Positions 28,357-37,400 of a stretch of DNA of 64,000 nt are shown piece by piece; positions within the stretch are counted from its first letter, which is position 1; every line of letters begins with the position of its first letter. A program made the translations under genes and the position numbers. The notes beneath the pieces are model-generated. The model was not told the DNA's origin. It searched no databases and saw only the letters and a program-made list of their open reading frames with translations. This DNA comes from Sphingomonas citri (lineage in GTDB: Bacteria; Pseudomonadota; Alphaproteobacteria; Sphingomonadales; Sphingomonadaceae): assembly GCF_019429485.1 (NCBI RefSeq), contig NZ_JAHXZN010000011.1:1-64000 (forward strand), given 5' to 3'.

Positions 28357-29670
28357 GTGCGACGGGGCGACAGGACGATGCGCGCGATGCTGATTGGCGC
28401 GATGCTCTGCGCCCCGGCTGCGCGCGCGCAGGTCGCGGCGCCGTCGACGCAGGCCGCGGACGCCGCGATCGTGCACGCGTTGCGCGAGCGCGACGATTAT
28501 CGCGCCGCCGTTCGGGCCTTGGAGCAAGAGCATGATCGATGGATCGAGACGATAGTGCAACTCACCGAGATACCGGCGCCGCCGTTCAAGGAGGCGGCAC
28601 GCGCGCGCGCCTACGCCGCCATGTTCAAGGAGGCGGGCCTCAGCGACGTCCGGATCGACGAGGTAGGCAACGTCCTCGGGCTGCGCCGCGGTACCGGCGC
28701 GCCCGGCGGCAAGATGGTGATCATGGCGGCGCACCTCGACACCGTCTTCCCCTCCGGGACGCCCGTCACGGTGCGGCGCGACGGCACACGGCTCCATGCC
28801 GCCGGGGTCGGCGACGATTCGACCGGGCTGGCCACCCAGCTTAGCCTGATCCGCGCGATGGCATCGGCGAAGATCGCGACGCCGCTGGACATCCTATTCG
28901 TCGGCAACGTCGGCGAGGAGGGGCTGGGCGATCTGCGCGGGGTACGCCACCTCTTCTCGCAACCCGCCTATCGCGACCGTGCCGCCGCCTTCTTCTCGAT
29001 CGACGGCGCCGCCGAGGACGGTTTCACCGTCGGCGGCGTGGGCTCCAAGCGCTACCGGCTCGTCTACAAGGGGCCGGGCGGGCACAGCTACGGCGCGTTC
29101 GGGCTGGTCAATCCGATGGCGGCCATGGCGGCTACCGTCACGGGCCTGTACGCGTTGCCCACGCCGACCGACCCGAAGACGACGTACAGCGCAAGCGTCG
29201 TGGGCGGGGGCACATCGGTGAATGCGATCCCGCGCGAGGTCACGCTGGAAGTCGACATGCGCTCGGAGAGTGCCGCCGCGCTCGCCCGGCTCGAGCGCGA
29301 CTTCCTCGCGGTGGTCGATCGCTCGGTAGCGGCGGAAAACGCGGCGCGCTCGGTCAAGCAGGGCGCGGTGACGGTCGAGAAGGTGCCGGTCGGCGATCGG
29401 CCCGCGGGCGCCACGCCGGTGACCGATCCGCTCGTCCGGCTCGGCATCGCCGCTTACCGCGAAGAGAAGATCGCGCCGCGGCTGACCAGCAGCTCGACCG
29501 ACGCGAACGTGCCGATGAGCCTTGGCATCCCAGCCGTGACGCTATCGCGCGCCGCAACCGGGGATCGCGGCCACTCGCCCGACGAGTGGATCGAGACGGC
29601 AAGGGACCCGTCCCAACGCGTCAAGCGTCTCAACCTGCTGCTGCTGCTCGCCGCCGCGGGGATGCGGTAA
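28357..29670 (+). CDS. Secreted M20-family metallopeptidase
   Basis: 437 residues from a GTG at 28357, preceded by AGGAGAAG; an ATG at 28378 is the alternative. The signal peptide is RAMLIGAMLCAPAARAQ. Di-zinc site elements are AAHLDTVFPSGT (His, Asp), GVGDDSTG (bridging Asp), GNVGEEGLGDLRG (catalytic Glu-Glu) and GDRGHSPDEWIE (distal His). The dimerisation domain lies between about residues 220 and 340. Di/tripeptidase-like or carboxypeptidase-like activity in the periplasm is expected. With the upstream receptor it would suit uptake and trimming of peptides. Confidence 0.9.
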   Translation: MRRGDRTMRAMLIGAMLCAPAARAQVAAPSTQAADAAIVHALRERDDYRAAVRALEQEHDRWIETIVQLTEIPAPPFKEAARARAYAAMFKEAGLSDVRIDEVGNVLGLRRGTGAPGGKMVIMAAHLDTVFPSGTPVTVRRDGTRLHAAGVGDDSTGLATQLSLIRAMASAKIATPLDILFVGNVGEEGLGDLRGVRHLFSQPAYRDRAAAFFSIDGAAEDGFTVGGVGSKRYRLVYKGPGGHSYGAFGLVNPMAAMAATVTGLYALPTPTDPKTTYSASVVGGGTSVNAIPREVTLEVDMRSESAAALARLERDFLAVVDRSVAAENAARSVKQGAVTVEKVPVGDRPAGATPVTDPLVRLGIAAYREEKIAPRLTSSSTDANVPMSLGIPAVTLSRAATGDRGHSPDEWIETARDPSQRVKRLNLLLLLAAAGMR

Positions 29671-29843
29671 GGACAGACTGGTCTCGGCCAGGCGCGAGTA
29701 ACCGCGCCTGATCATGCGTTCTCGATCGAGCGCGCGGGAAAAGCAGGTTCAATGATGCCCTTCCGCGATCGACGCTGATGATCCATTTCTGAACGTCGTT
29801 TGGCTGCCGAATTTCGTGTCAGGCGACCTGTGAGATCGTCCGC

Positions 29844-30602
29844 TCAGCGCGCCAGCCAGCCGCCATCCACGGCGAGCACATGTCCCTGCACGTAGGCGGC
29901 GGCGTCGGACGCGAGGAAGACGGCGGCGCCGCCGATGTCGCCTGGCTCACCCCAGCGCCCCGCAGGAATGCGATCGAGGATCCCGCGCTCGCGCTCCACG
30001 TCGGACCGCAGCGCGGCGGTGTTGTTGGTGGCGATGTAGCCGGGCGCGATCGCGTTGACGGTGATCCCCAGCGGTGCCCACTCGTTCGCCAGCGCCTTGG
30101 TGAGGCCGGCGAGGCCGCTCTTCGACGCAGTGTAGCTCGCCACTCGGATGCCTCCCTGGAAGCTGAGCATCGAGGCGACATTGATGATGCGGCCGCCGCA
30201 CCCCGCCGCGATCATCTGGCGCGCGGCGGCCTGGGAGAGGAAGAAGGCCGTCCTGAGATTGGTGTCGACCACCGCGTCCCAGTCGTCTTCTGTCAGCTCC
30301 ACCGCTGCGCCGCGGCGAATGGTGCCGGCGTTGTTGACGAGAATGTCGAGCTGGCCGAGCCGCTCGACCGTCTCGGCGACGATGCGCTCGGCCGGCGCGC
30401 TGCTCGACAGATCGGCGACGATCGCGGCGCCGCGCCGCCCGCGCGCGGCGACCTGCGCCACGATCTCCGCGGACTCGCCGCGACAGACACAGGCGATGTC
30501 GGCGCCGGCGGACGCCAAAGCGAGCGCGATCGCCTGGCCGATCCCGGTGTTCGCGCCCGTCACCGCCGCCACCTTGCCGGTGAGATCGAACGGGTGGCTC
30601 AT
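29844..30602 (-). CDS. kduD: 2-dehydro-3-deoxy-D-gluconate 5-dehydrogenase
   Basis: 252 residues, the size of known KduD. The ATG at 30602 overlaps the kduI stop (ATGA at 30599-30602). SDR motifs TGANTGIGQAIALAL, NNAGTI, and the active site SMLSFQGG with YTASKSG (Tyr-x3-Lys). The C-terminus PAGRWGEPGDIGGAAVFLAS is typical. KduD reduces 2,5-diketo-3-deoxygluconate, made by KduI, to KDG in the breakdown of unsaturated uronates from pectin or glucuronate polymers. Last gene of the TonB receptor-metallohydrolase-kduI-kduD operon. Confidence 0.93.
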   Translation of the reverse strand: MSHPFDLTGKVAAVTGANTGIGQAIALALASAGADIACVCRGESAEIVAQVAARGRRGAAIVADLSSSAPAERIVAETVERLGQLDILVNNAGTIRRGAAVELTEDDWDAVVDTNLRTAFFLSQAAARQMIAAGCGGRIINVASMLSFQGGIRVASYTASKSGLAGLTKALANEWAPLGITVNAIAPGYIATNNTAALRSDVERERGILDRIPAGRWGEPGDIGGAAVFLASDAAAYVQGHVLAVDGGWLAR

Positions 30603-31435
30603 CGCAGCTGGCATAGGTCGCACACGTCCATGTCGTTGTAATCCTGGTTCTCGCCCGCCATCGCCCAGATGAAGGTATAGTTGCTGGTGCCCGCGCCCAT
30701 GTGCACCGACCAGGGCGGGCTGATCACCGCCTCGCCGTCGCCGACCACGATGTGACGCAGGTCGTCGGGCTTGCCCATGTAATGGAACACGCGCTGGTCC
30801 TCGGCCAGGTCGAAGTAAAGGTAGATCTCGCTGCGGCGCTCGTGGACGTGCGGCGGCATCGTATTCCACACCGACCCCGGCTTCAGCTGGGTGAGGCCGA
30901 GGCACAGGGAGGCGCTGGCGCACAGATGCGGCAGCACCAGTTGGTAGATCGTGCGGTCGTTCGAGCCTTCGAGGCTGCCGCGCTGCATCGGGTTGGCCTC
31001 GGCCAGCGTCACCTTGCGCAGCGGGAAGGGCGCGTGCGCGGGCACGCTGAGCAGGTAGAAGCGCGCGCCCTCGCCGGCGAAGCTGACCGCGCGCGTGCCC
31101 ATGGGCACGTACAGCGCCTCATAGCGGTCGAGTTCGACGATCTCGCCGTCGACCGTGACCCAGCCCGGTCGTGGGCCGATATTGACGACGCCGAGCTCGC
31201 GCCGTTCGAGCAGCGGGTGGCCCGCCGCGCTGGCGGGCTCGGTCTGCACCGGCAGGTCGAGCGGCGTCTCGCCGGGCACGGCACCGCCGATGACGAAGCG
31301 CTCCCCGTGCGAGTAGGTGAGCACGATCTCGCCCGCGCGGAAGAGCCCGGGCACGAGGTAGCGGTCGCGCAGCTGCGCGTTGGTAGCGCCCTCCATCATG
31401 TCGGGGTGGGTGGCGTAATAGGTGCGTTCGAACAT
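30599..31435 (-). CDS. kduI: 5-dehydro-4-deoxy-D-glucuronate isomerase
   Basis: 278 residues, exactly the KduI size. The zinc-site motif PPHVHERRSEIYLYF supplies His-x-His-x4-Glu, and SVHMGAGTSNYTFIW supplies the remaining His. The N-terminal YYATHPDMMEGATNAQLRDR segment is characteristic. It converts 4-deoxy-L-threo-5-hexosulose uronate to 2,5-diketo-3-deoxygluconate in the cytoplasm. No strong Shine-Dalgarno precedes the ATG; translation may depend on readthrough coupling from the gene 43 bp upstream. Confidence 0.96.
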   Translation of the reverse strand: MFERTYYATHPDMMEGATNAQLRDRYLVPGLFRAGEIVLTYSHGERFVIGGAVPGETPLDLPVQTEPASAAGHPLLERRELGVVNIGPRPGWVTVDGEIVELDRYEALYVPMGTRAVSFAGEGARFYLLSVPAHAPFPLRKVTLAEANPMQRGSLEGSNDRTIYQLVLPHLCASASLCLGLTQLKPGSVWNTMPPHVHERRSEIYLYFDLAEDQRVFHYMGKPDDLRHIVVGDGEAVISPPWSVHMGAGTSNYTFIWAMAGENQDYNDMDVCDLCQLR

Positions 31436-31478
31436 GGTCGGCCGTCCGATGAACGAGGGAAGAGAAGGCGAGCCGGGA

Positions 31479-33635
31479 TCAGCGCGCGCGCAGGAACACC
31501 GGCTGCGTGTACGCGCCGTTCGCGGCGACGTCCCACACCTCCAGCCGCACCCAGCGACGACCGGCGACGTTCACCCGCCGCTCGATCGTGCGCTGCGCGA
31601 AGCCGCCCGCGTCGGTCAGGTCGACGCGCTCGCGGAAGACCTTCTCGCCGTCGCCGCTGACGATGAGCGCATAAGCGAGCGGGAAGGTGCCCTCCACCGT
31701 GGCGCGCAAGGTCGCGCGGCCACGTGAGGCGACCTCGTCGCCGCTGCGCGCGCCGTCGAGCGTGAAGTCGCTCACCAGCACCTCGCCCGTGGTCGTGAAG
31801 AAGTGGCCCGCGCGCAGCGCCTCGGTCACCGCGGACCAGCCGCCCGCGTGCGTCGGCAGCGCGCCGGGAAGGCGCAGGTAGTTGATGTTCATGTGGGCGT
31901 ACAACTCGCTGTCGCGGGTCAGCTGGAACACGTCGACCTCGCCGGGGGCGAACTTGCGCTCGCTCGCATCGGCGGCCCAGTTGTTCATGTCATCCAGCAG
32001 ACCCAGCACCCGCGCGCCGAGATAGGGCTGCGCATAGTCCGCCGGCATCGCCTTCCAGGCGCCGCCGAGGAACCGGTCGCTGCGAAAGAAGGGCTCGGCG
32101 CGATATTTGTCGGGGAAGCCGAGCGAGCCCTTGATCCGTGGATGTGCGGTCCACATCAGCCCGTTCTCGGCCTTCATCAGCGCGAGCACGTCGGCGGACG
32201 AGCCGACGTGATAGACCTTGCCGCGGACCGGATCGTCCTCGACGAAGGGCTGGCCGGGCTGACGGTCGAGCGTCCAGTTGACCGGTTTGGGGAAGAGGCT
32301 GAGCCAGTGCCCGCCGAGATGGACGTTGGGCTCCTCGCCCGGCAGCAGCAAGAGGCGATCGTCGGACAGCCGGGCGGTCTCGTCGTGGATTGTCTTCAGC
32401 AGCGTCAGGCGGTCGCCGGCGCGATCGAGGTCCTCGCGTGACAGATGCAACTCGGCGAGATGCACGATCTCGACGTTCATCTCCTTGAAGCGCGTGACGA
32501 ACGCCGGCGTCTCGAGCCCGGCCGGCACGCCGCGGCTCTGCTGGAAGCGCGCCTGGTTGAGGAAATCGGCGGCGTGCTCGACGTGATAGTGGCTCGAGAA
32601 GGTGCGATGGCCGGGCAGCGACTTGAAACGGTCGCCGCGAGTCAGCGTCATCGCCGCAGCGGTGGTGCTGGCAGCGTCGCCGGGATCGGGCAGGTAGAAG
32701 ATGCCCATGTCCTGCACGCTCTTCTCGGGCGCGTTGACCCAGGGCACCCAGCGGCGATCGCCCTCGAGCGTCTGGCGCACGCCCAGCCCGGTACGACCGG
32801 TGAGCACGCGATAGTCGCTGCCGTACCAGGCGGCATTGTCGTTGTTGGCATAATCGAGCGGGTAATAATATTGATGCGGCGGCGGGACGATGCCGATCGC
32901 GCCGCCGCCTGCCTGCTCGGCCACGATCATGCGCCCACGCACCTGCGGCGAGGTGGCGGCAGCACGCGCCGAGGCTCCCTGGTGGCGGACGATGCGATCC
33001 GACAGGTCGGTGTAGGCGACCGACTGCCACGGCGGGGCAGTGCCCGAGGCGACGCTCAACCCCGCGTCGAACGTATAGGCGGTGGCCGGGCGCTCGGTCG
33101 ACATCACCATGGCGGCACGGATCAGCCGCGAGCCGGGATAGACGGTGAAGGTGAAGCTGCCGGCGAACGGCCCCGCGCGCGCGCCGTCGACGACGACGCG
33201 CGTGTGCGCGCCGTCGCGCTCCACCGCGACACCCTCGCGGCCGAGCGTGAGCGGGAACGCCTCGAACGGCTTCTTGCGCGGATTGTCGAAGAAGATCGTC
33301 CAGCCCTGTTTGAGGTCGCGCGTGCCGACCGTCACCACGCCGGCGGGATCCACGCCCGCCATCACCACCTTGCCGCCGACCGCGACGCTCTCGATCAGCG
33401 GGCGTGCGCGGTCGAGCGAGAGCGTCAGCGTGGTGCGCTCGCCGCGCGCGTCCGACGGCCAGTCGACGGTCACCGCCGCGGCGGTCCGCGCGACGCGGAC
33501 GTCACCCGCCAGCGTCTTGCCGGACGAGCGGAAGCCGCTGGTCGCCTGCGCGGCGACCGCGGGCGGGAGCAGCGATGCCGCGGCCGCGACCAGCGCGAGC
33601 CCCATCCATCCTCGAGCGCGCCTGCTTGCCATCAT
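31479..33635 (-). CDS. Secreted PHP-domain metallohydrolase, CehA/McbA-like
   Basis: About 718 residues. The ATG at 33635 has GGGGAG 4 nt upstream; 33647 is the alternative. Signal peptide GWMGLALVAAAASLLPPAVA. An N-terminal beta-rich region (to about residue 330) precedes a PHP-like core: TFSSHYHVEHAADFL (His-x-His), VEIVHLAELH, LLPGEEPNVHLGGHW and GLMWTAHPRIKG follow the order of metal ligands in CehA/McbA phosphoesterase-like proteins. A further beta domain closes the protein. Position between a TonB receptor and kduI suggests action on a uronate oligosaccharide or an ester of it, which is not a known role for this family. Confidence 0.65.
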   Translation of the reverse strand: MMASRRARGWMGLALVAAAASLLPPAVAAQATSGFRSSGKTLAGDVRVARTAAAVTVDWPSDARGERTTLTLSLDRARPLIESVAVGGKVVMAGVDPAGVVTVGTRDLKQGWTIFFDNPRKKPFEAFPLTLGREGVAVERDGAHTRVVVDGARAGPFAGSFTFTVYPGSRLIRAAMVMSTERPATAYTFDAGLSVASGTAPPWQSVAYTDLSDRIVRHQGASARAAATSPQVRGRMIVAEQAGGGAIGIVPPPHQYYYPLDYANNDNAAWYGSDYRVLTGRTGLGVRQTLEGDRRWVPWVNAPEKSVQDMGIFYLPDPGDAASTTAAAMTLTRGDRFKSLPGHRTFSSHYHVEHAADFLNQARFQQSRGVPAGLETPAFVTRFKEMNVEIVHLAELHLSREDLDRAGDRLTLLKTIHDETARLSDDRLLLLPGEEPNVHLGGHWLSLFPKPVNWTLDRQPGQPFVEDDPVRGKVYHVGSSADVLALMKAENGLMWTAHPRIKGSLGFPDKYRAEPFFRSDRFLGGAWKAMPADYAQPYLGARVLGLLDDMNNWAADASERKFAPGEVDVFQLTRDSELYAHMNINYLRLPGALPTHAGGWSAVTEALRAGHFFTTTGEVLVSDFTLDGARSGDEVASRGRATLRATVEGTFPLAYALIVSGDGEKVFRERVDLTDAGGFAQRTIERRVNVAGRRWVRLEVWDVAANGAYTQPVFLRAR

Positions 33636-36469
33636 CTTGCTCCCCATCTCAGAAGTTGAACCGTACGCCGAGCGGAGTAGGTCGTGTCGTCGTTGCGCAC
33701 CTCGCGCACGAAGTCGGGGCGCGACTCGAACGAGCGCGTCCGCTGCCCCGTGACGTTCGTGCCCGCCACGTTGATCGTGATGTGGTCGGTCAGGTCATAG
33801 TTCAGGCCGAAGTCGAGCCGCCCGGCGGCACGGATGCCGTTGAGGCCCACGGGGATGTCGATCGGGCGCAGCGACAGGCCGTTGGTGATGTCCGCGTCGT
33901 AATATTGCGAGCGATAGGTGTAGATCACGCGGGCGGAGACGCCGTATTTCTCATAGACGAAGCCGGCGTTGTAATTGTATTTCGACACGCCCAGCAGCGA
34001 CAGACCCTGGAGGCGGTCGCCGGGCGTCGTCACCTCGCTGTCGATGACGGTGAAATTGCCCAGCACGCCGATCCCGTCCAGCCCCTCGGGCAGGAAGTCG
34101 AGGAAGAGCTGGCCGCTGACCTCCACGCCCTTGATCGTGGCGGAGCCGAGGTTGCGCGGCGTGGAGATGACATATTGCAGCCCGTCGATCGTCCGCGCCT
34201 CGGTGCCGGTGACGACTCGGTCGGTGATGTCGCGGTAGAAGGTGACCGCCGACACATAGTTGCTGCGGCCGAAGTAATATTCGAGCGAGGCGTCGAAGCT
34301 GTCGGCCTTCTGCGGGCGCAGGTCGGGGTTGCCGCCCGAGCCCGAGTTCTGGATCGTGTTGACGTAGGAGACGACGTAGCTCAATCCCGGGTTGAGCTGA
34401 GAGAAGCTCGGGCGCGACAGCGTCTGCGAATAGTTGAAGCGGGACTGGAGCCCGCCGCCGAAGTCGACGCGCGCGCTGGCATTGGGCAGCAGGTCGGTGT
34501 CGCTGGTGGTGCGGTCGACCACGACCACGCGCGACGTACTGGTCGCGGGATCGATGACCCGACCCGCGCCGACGATGCGGCGGTCGGTCCGGGTCAGCCG
34601 CGCGCCGACCAGGCCGTCGATCGAGAGCGCGCCGAACAGCGACAGCGCGTAGCGCGCCTGGAGAAAGCCGGCATAGTTTCTCTCGCGCGCGTCATAGTCG
34701 CGCGTGGGATCGAAGCCGGGGCGATCGGGCGAGATCCGGTACAAGGTGCGCAGCTGGCGCTTGAAGCCCTCGTCGAGCAGATAGTCGGGATCGACCTGCA
34801 GATAGGTGGCGCCGTCGTTCATCTGCGGCACGCCCGGCGCCGAGATCAGCAGGTCGGACGGCAGGCCCGCACCGGCCACCGGCGTGGCGAACGAGCCCCC
34901 GGGCGCCGGCGGGCCACCGAGATATTGTTCGAACGAGGCGACCCGCTTGGCGACGCGGACGCCGGCCTGGACATAGTCGAGCACGCCGTCGAAGTCGTAT
35001 TTGGCGTCGCTCATCACCGCCCACAGCGTCCCCTTGCTGCGGTTGATGTCCTCGGTCATGCCGTTGGTGAAGGCGAGGCCGGCAGGGTCGTTCATCGGGT
35101 TGCCCGGCGTGATGGCGCGCACCTCGTGATCGACGTCGCGCTCCTGGATCAGCTCGGCGATCCGCTTGCCGACGTCGACGCGGAAGCTGTCGTTGCGGTT
35201 CTTGGACAGCTCGTAGGAGATGTCGGTGTTCCACGTCAGTGCGCCGATCGTCTTGTTGAAGCCGGTCGCCGCAACGAAGATGTCGGTGCGCGCGCGGTTG
35301 GCCACCGTGGCGGTGTAATATTCCACGCCGCGCACGGTATAGCCCGTCGCGTTGCAGAGGTTCTGGACCGTGCCGGTGCCGCGCGGGTTCTCGGGCGTGC
35401 GCAGGTTGCCGGCATAATAGCCGTCCGGCCCGACCCCGAAGTCCTCGCACCGGTCGCCCGCCGTCGCCGTGAAGGACGTGCCGGTGAAGGCGCGGAAGGT
35501 GGGGCGGGCCTGGAGGACGTTGCCGCGATAGCCCGCGAATAGTCCCTCGACATACAACGTCGTGTCGGTGTCGGGCGCCCATTCGAGCGAGACGTTCGCC
35601 TGCGGCCGCTCATAATGGCCGAACTCGGTGCCCGCGGCGAAGCCGGTGGGAGCTTGCAGATTGGGCGTGGTCGAGGTGGGGGCAGCGTTGGTGCTGCGCG
35701 TCCAGTCGTTCCATGCGATCGGCCGCGCATATTCGTTGCGCTGGTACGACAGGCCGAGCATCGCGGCGACGTCGCCGATCCCGGTCGTCCAGCGGTCCGC
35801 GATCAGCGCGCTGACCGCCGGGTTGATCGTGTCGTCGGAGCCGGCCTCCTTCGCATAGGTGGCGCGCGCGCTGCCGGCGAGCGTGAGCTCCTTGAAGTCC
35901 AGCGCGCGACGTAGCCGCATGTTGACGCCGCCGGCGACGCCGCCCTCGATCCGGTCGGCCGAGTTGGACTTGTAGACGTCGACCCCGGCCAAGGCCTCGG
36001 CGGGAAGGTCCTGGAACGAGAAGCCGCGCCCGACGCCGGTGAAGATCTCGCGGCCGTTGAGCGTGGTGACGATGTCTTCCAGGCCGCGGATGCGCGCGCC
36101 GACGATCTCGTTGTTGCCGCCGACCACGACCTGCACGCCAGGCACGCGCTGGAGCGCCGAGGCGGTGGTCAGGTCGGGCAGCTTGCCGATGTCCTCGGCG
36201 ACGATCGAGTCGACCACGTTGACCGACTGGCGCTTGATTTCGGCGGCGCGCGCGAGGCTCTGGCGGATACCGGTGACGACGATGTCGGCGACCGCGTCCT
36301 CCTGCGCGCCCGCGGCCGGCGCGGCGTCGGGGGCGACGGGAGCGGTATCGGGCACGCTGCCCGCCGGCACCTCGGGCGGAGCGACCGGCGCGCCGGTCTG
36401 CGCGCGCGCGCCGTCGCTCATCACCAACGCGATCAGGGCGGCGGAGCCGTAGCGATAGCCCTTCTTCAT
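33632..36469 (-). CDS. TonB-dependent receptor, oligosaccharide-uptake type, with C-terminal frameshift
   Basis: 945 residues, signal peptide ending near GARAQ, and DIVVTGIRQSLARAAEIKRQ near residue 62, the hallmark of the large Caulobacter/Xanthomonas/sphingomonad carbohydrate receptors. GGGAGAGG precedes the ATG at 36469. The last codons read SARRTVQLLRWGAR, not a barrel strand. In the neighbouring frame the same DNA encodes PLGVRFNF followed by TGA at 33651-33649, the expected C-terminus. A 1-base insertion or 2-base deletion near 33660-33672 is the likely cause. It probably imports uronate oligosaccharides for the kdu genes downstream. Confidence 0.9.
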   Translation of the reverse strand: MKKGYRYGSAALIALVMSDGARAQTGAPVAPPEVPAGSVPDTAPVAPDAAPAAGAQEDAVADIVVTGIRQSLARAAEIKRQSVNVVDSIVAEDIGKLPDLTTASALQRVPGVQVVVGGNNEIVGARIRGLEDIVTTLNGREIFTGVGRGFSFQDLPAEALAGVDVYKSNSADRIEGGVAGGVNMRLRRALDFKELTLAGSARATYAKEAGSDDTINPAVSALIADRWTTGIGDVAAMLGLSYQRNEYARPIAWNDWTRSTNAAPTSTTPNLQAPTGFAAGTEFGHYERPQANVSLEWAPDTDTTLYVEGLFAGYRGNVLQARPTFRAFTGTSFTATAGDRCEDFGVGPDGYYAGNLRTPENPRGTGTVQNLCNATGYTVRGVEYYTATVANRARTDIFVAATGFNKTIGALTWNTDISYELSKNRNDSFRVDVGKRIAELIQERDVDHEVRAITPGNPMNDPAGLAFTNGMTEDINRSKGTLWAVMSDAKYDFDGVLDYVQAGVRVAKRVASFEQYLGGPPAPGGSFATPVAGAGLPSDLLISAPGVPQMNDGATYLQVDPDYLLDEGFKRQLRTLYRISPDRPGFDPTRDYDARERNYAGFLQARYALSLFGALSIDGLVGARLTRTDRRIVGAGRVIDPATSTSRVVVVDRTTSDTDLLPNASARVDFGGGLQSRFNYSQTLSRPSFSQLNPGLSYVVSYVNTIQNSGSGGNPDLRPQKADSFDASLEYYFGRSNYVSAVTFYRDITDRVVTGTEARTIDGLQYVISTPRNLGSATIKGVEVSGQLFLDFLPEGLDGIGVLGNFTVIDSEVTTPGDRLQGLSLLGVSKYNYNAGFVYEKYGVSARVIYTYRSQYYDADITNGLSLRPIDIPVGLNGIRAAGRLDFGLNYDLTDHITINVAGTNVTGQRTRSFESRPDFVREVRNDDTTYSARRTVQLLRWGAR

Positions 36470-36486
36470 TTCCCTCTCCCATATGA

Positions 36487-36501
36487 CATAGTATGACTAT
36501 G
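36487..36501 (+). promoter_or_regulatory. Putative GntR operator upstream of the uronate TonB receptor
   Basis: A perfect palindrome, CATAGT-ATG-ACTATG, containing TAGTATGACTA (36489-36499). The core fits the GT-N3-AC layout of FadR-subfamily GntR operators and the TNRTATGAYNA consensus shared by four other sites nearby. It starts 18 bp upstream of the receptor ATG. A partial second copy (ATATGACATA) abuts it at 36481. The GntR gene is next door. Confidence 0.6.
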
Positions 36502-36544
36502 CTTCCCGCGCGCGAGCGCCGGCGTCGATTCCGGTCGTCGTCGC

Positions 36545-37288
36545 TTATTTCTTGGCCAGGCGCTTGATCTCGCGGTGCCGCTTGAGGCTCTCGCTCATGT
36601 GCGTCCGCGCCGCGGCGTGCGCGCGCTCGGCGTCGCGCGCGGCGATGGCGTCGAGAATGGCCTCGTGCTCCTGCCCGATCACCGCGCGATAGGCATCGTC
36701 CATATAGGCGTCGCTCTGGCGCAGGTAGACCGAGCGGGGCGGCACCAGCCGCACGCCGAGGAACTCGATCAGCTTGCCGTAATAGATGTTGCCGCTCGCC
36801 TTGGCGATCGCGCGATGGAAGGTGACGTCGGCGGTGACGGAGCGATCCATGCCGACATCGGACTGGCCGAGGATGCGGAGCTGACGGCGCATGTCCATCA
36901 GATCCACCTCGCTGCGCCGTTCCGCCGCCAGCCCCGCCATCTCGGTCTCAACGCCGAGGCGCAGTTCGAGCAGCTGGATCACGTCATCGAGGTTCTCGAG
37001 CTCCTCACGGGTCACCTGGAAGGCCTGGTAGCGCGCCGTCTCGCTGACGAAGACGCCCTTGCCCTGACGCGCCTCGACGAGCCCCTCCGCCGCCAGCCGC
37101 GCGACCGCCTCGCGCACCACCGTGCGGCTCACGCCGAGCGACTCGACGTACACCGCCTCGGTCGGCAGCTGCGACCCGGGCCAATGTTCCCCGTCCCTGA
37201 TGCTCGCGCGGATATGCTCGCACGCCGCGTCCACGAGCGAGGGGCGGCGTCGTGCGCGGGGCGGATCGCTGGGCGTCATATCGTTCAT
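36545..37288 (-). CDS. FCD-domain GntR-family regulator (FadR subfamily), probable uronate-locus repressor
   Basis: 247 residues from the ATG at 37288; an ATG three codons later is the alternative and the frame open to 37393 overlaps the transporter. The N-terminal winged helix is VESLGVSRTVVREAVARLAA with wing EARQGKGVFV. The helical FCD domain has the metal/effector residues in ADVTFHRAIAKASGN and in the closing HEAILDAIAARD and RTHMSE helices. FCD regulators typically respond to organic or sugar acids such as uronates. It lies downstream of the MFS gene, with a candidate operator in the 102 bp before it, suggesting autoregulation. Confidence 0.92.
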   Translation of the reverse strand: MNDMTPSDPPRARRRPSLVDAACEHIRASIRDGEHWPGSQLPTEAVYVESLGVSRTVVREAVARLAAEGLVEARQGKGVFVSETARYQAFQVTREELENLDDVIQLLELRLGVETEMAGLAAERRSEVDLMDMRRQLRILGQSDVGMDRSVTADVTFHRAIAKASGNIYYGKLIEFLGVRLVPPRSVYLRQSDAYMDDAYRAVIGQEHEAILDAIAARDAERAHAAARTHMSESLKRHREIKRLAKK

Positions 37289-37384
37289 AAGCGGTCGCCA
37301 TGCCCTGCCGGCCGGCGCGCTGGAGCGCCGACGCCGGTGATCGGTCGTCCTCCGGTACAAAGCTTCGGTGCGTCCGGCAAGATG

Positions 37385-37400
37385 GGTCATCATATGACCA
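37385..37400 (+). promoter_or_regulatory. Putative GntR operator before the gntR gene
   Basis: GGTCAT-CAT-ATGACC is a perfect palindrome at 37385-37399, containing TCATATGACCA (37390-37400), a full match to the TNRTATGAYNA element. It overlaps the stop codon of the MFS gene and lies about 100 bp upstream of the regulator ATG, a position suited to autoregulation. Confidence 0.55.

Noticed and set aside
33404..35542. 712-residue open frame on the plus strand inside the TonB receptor at 33632
   Set aside because: Mirror of the receptor codon pattern with biased composition; the minus-strand frame contains clear receptor motifs.
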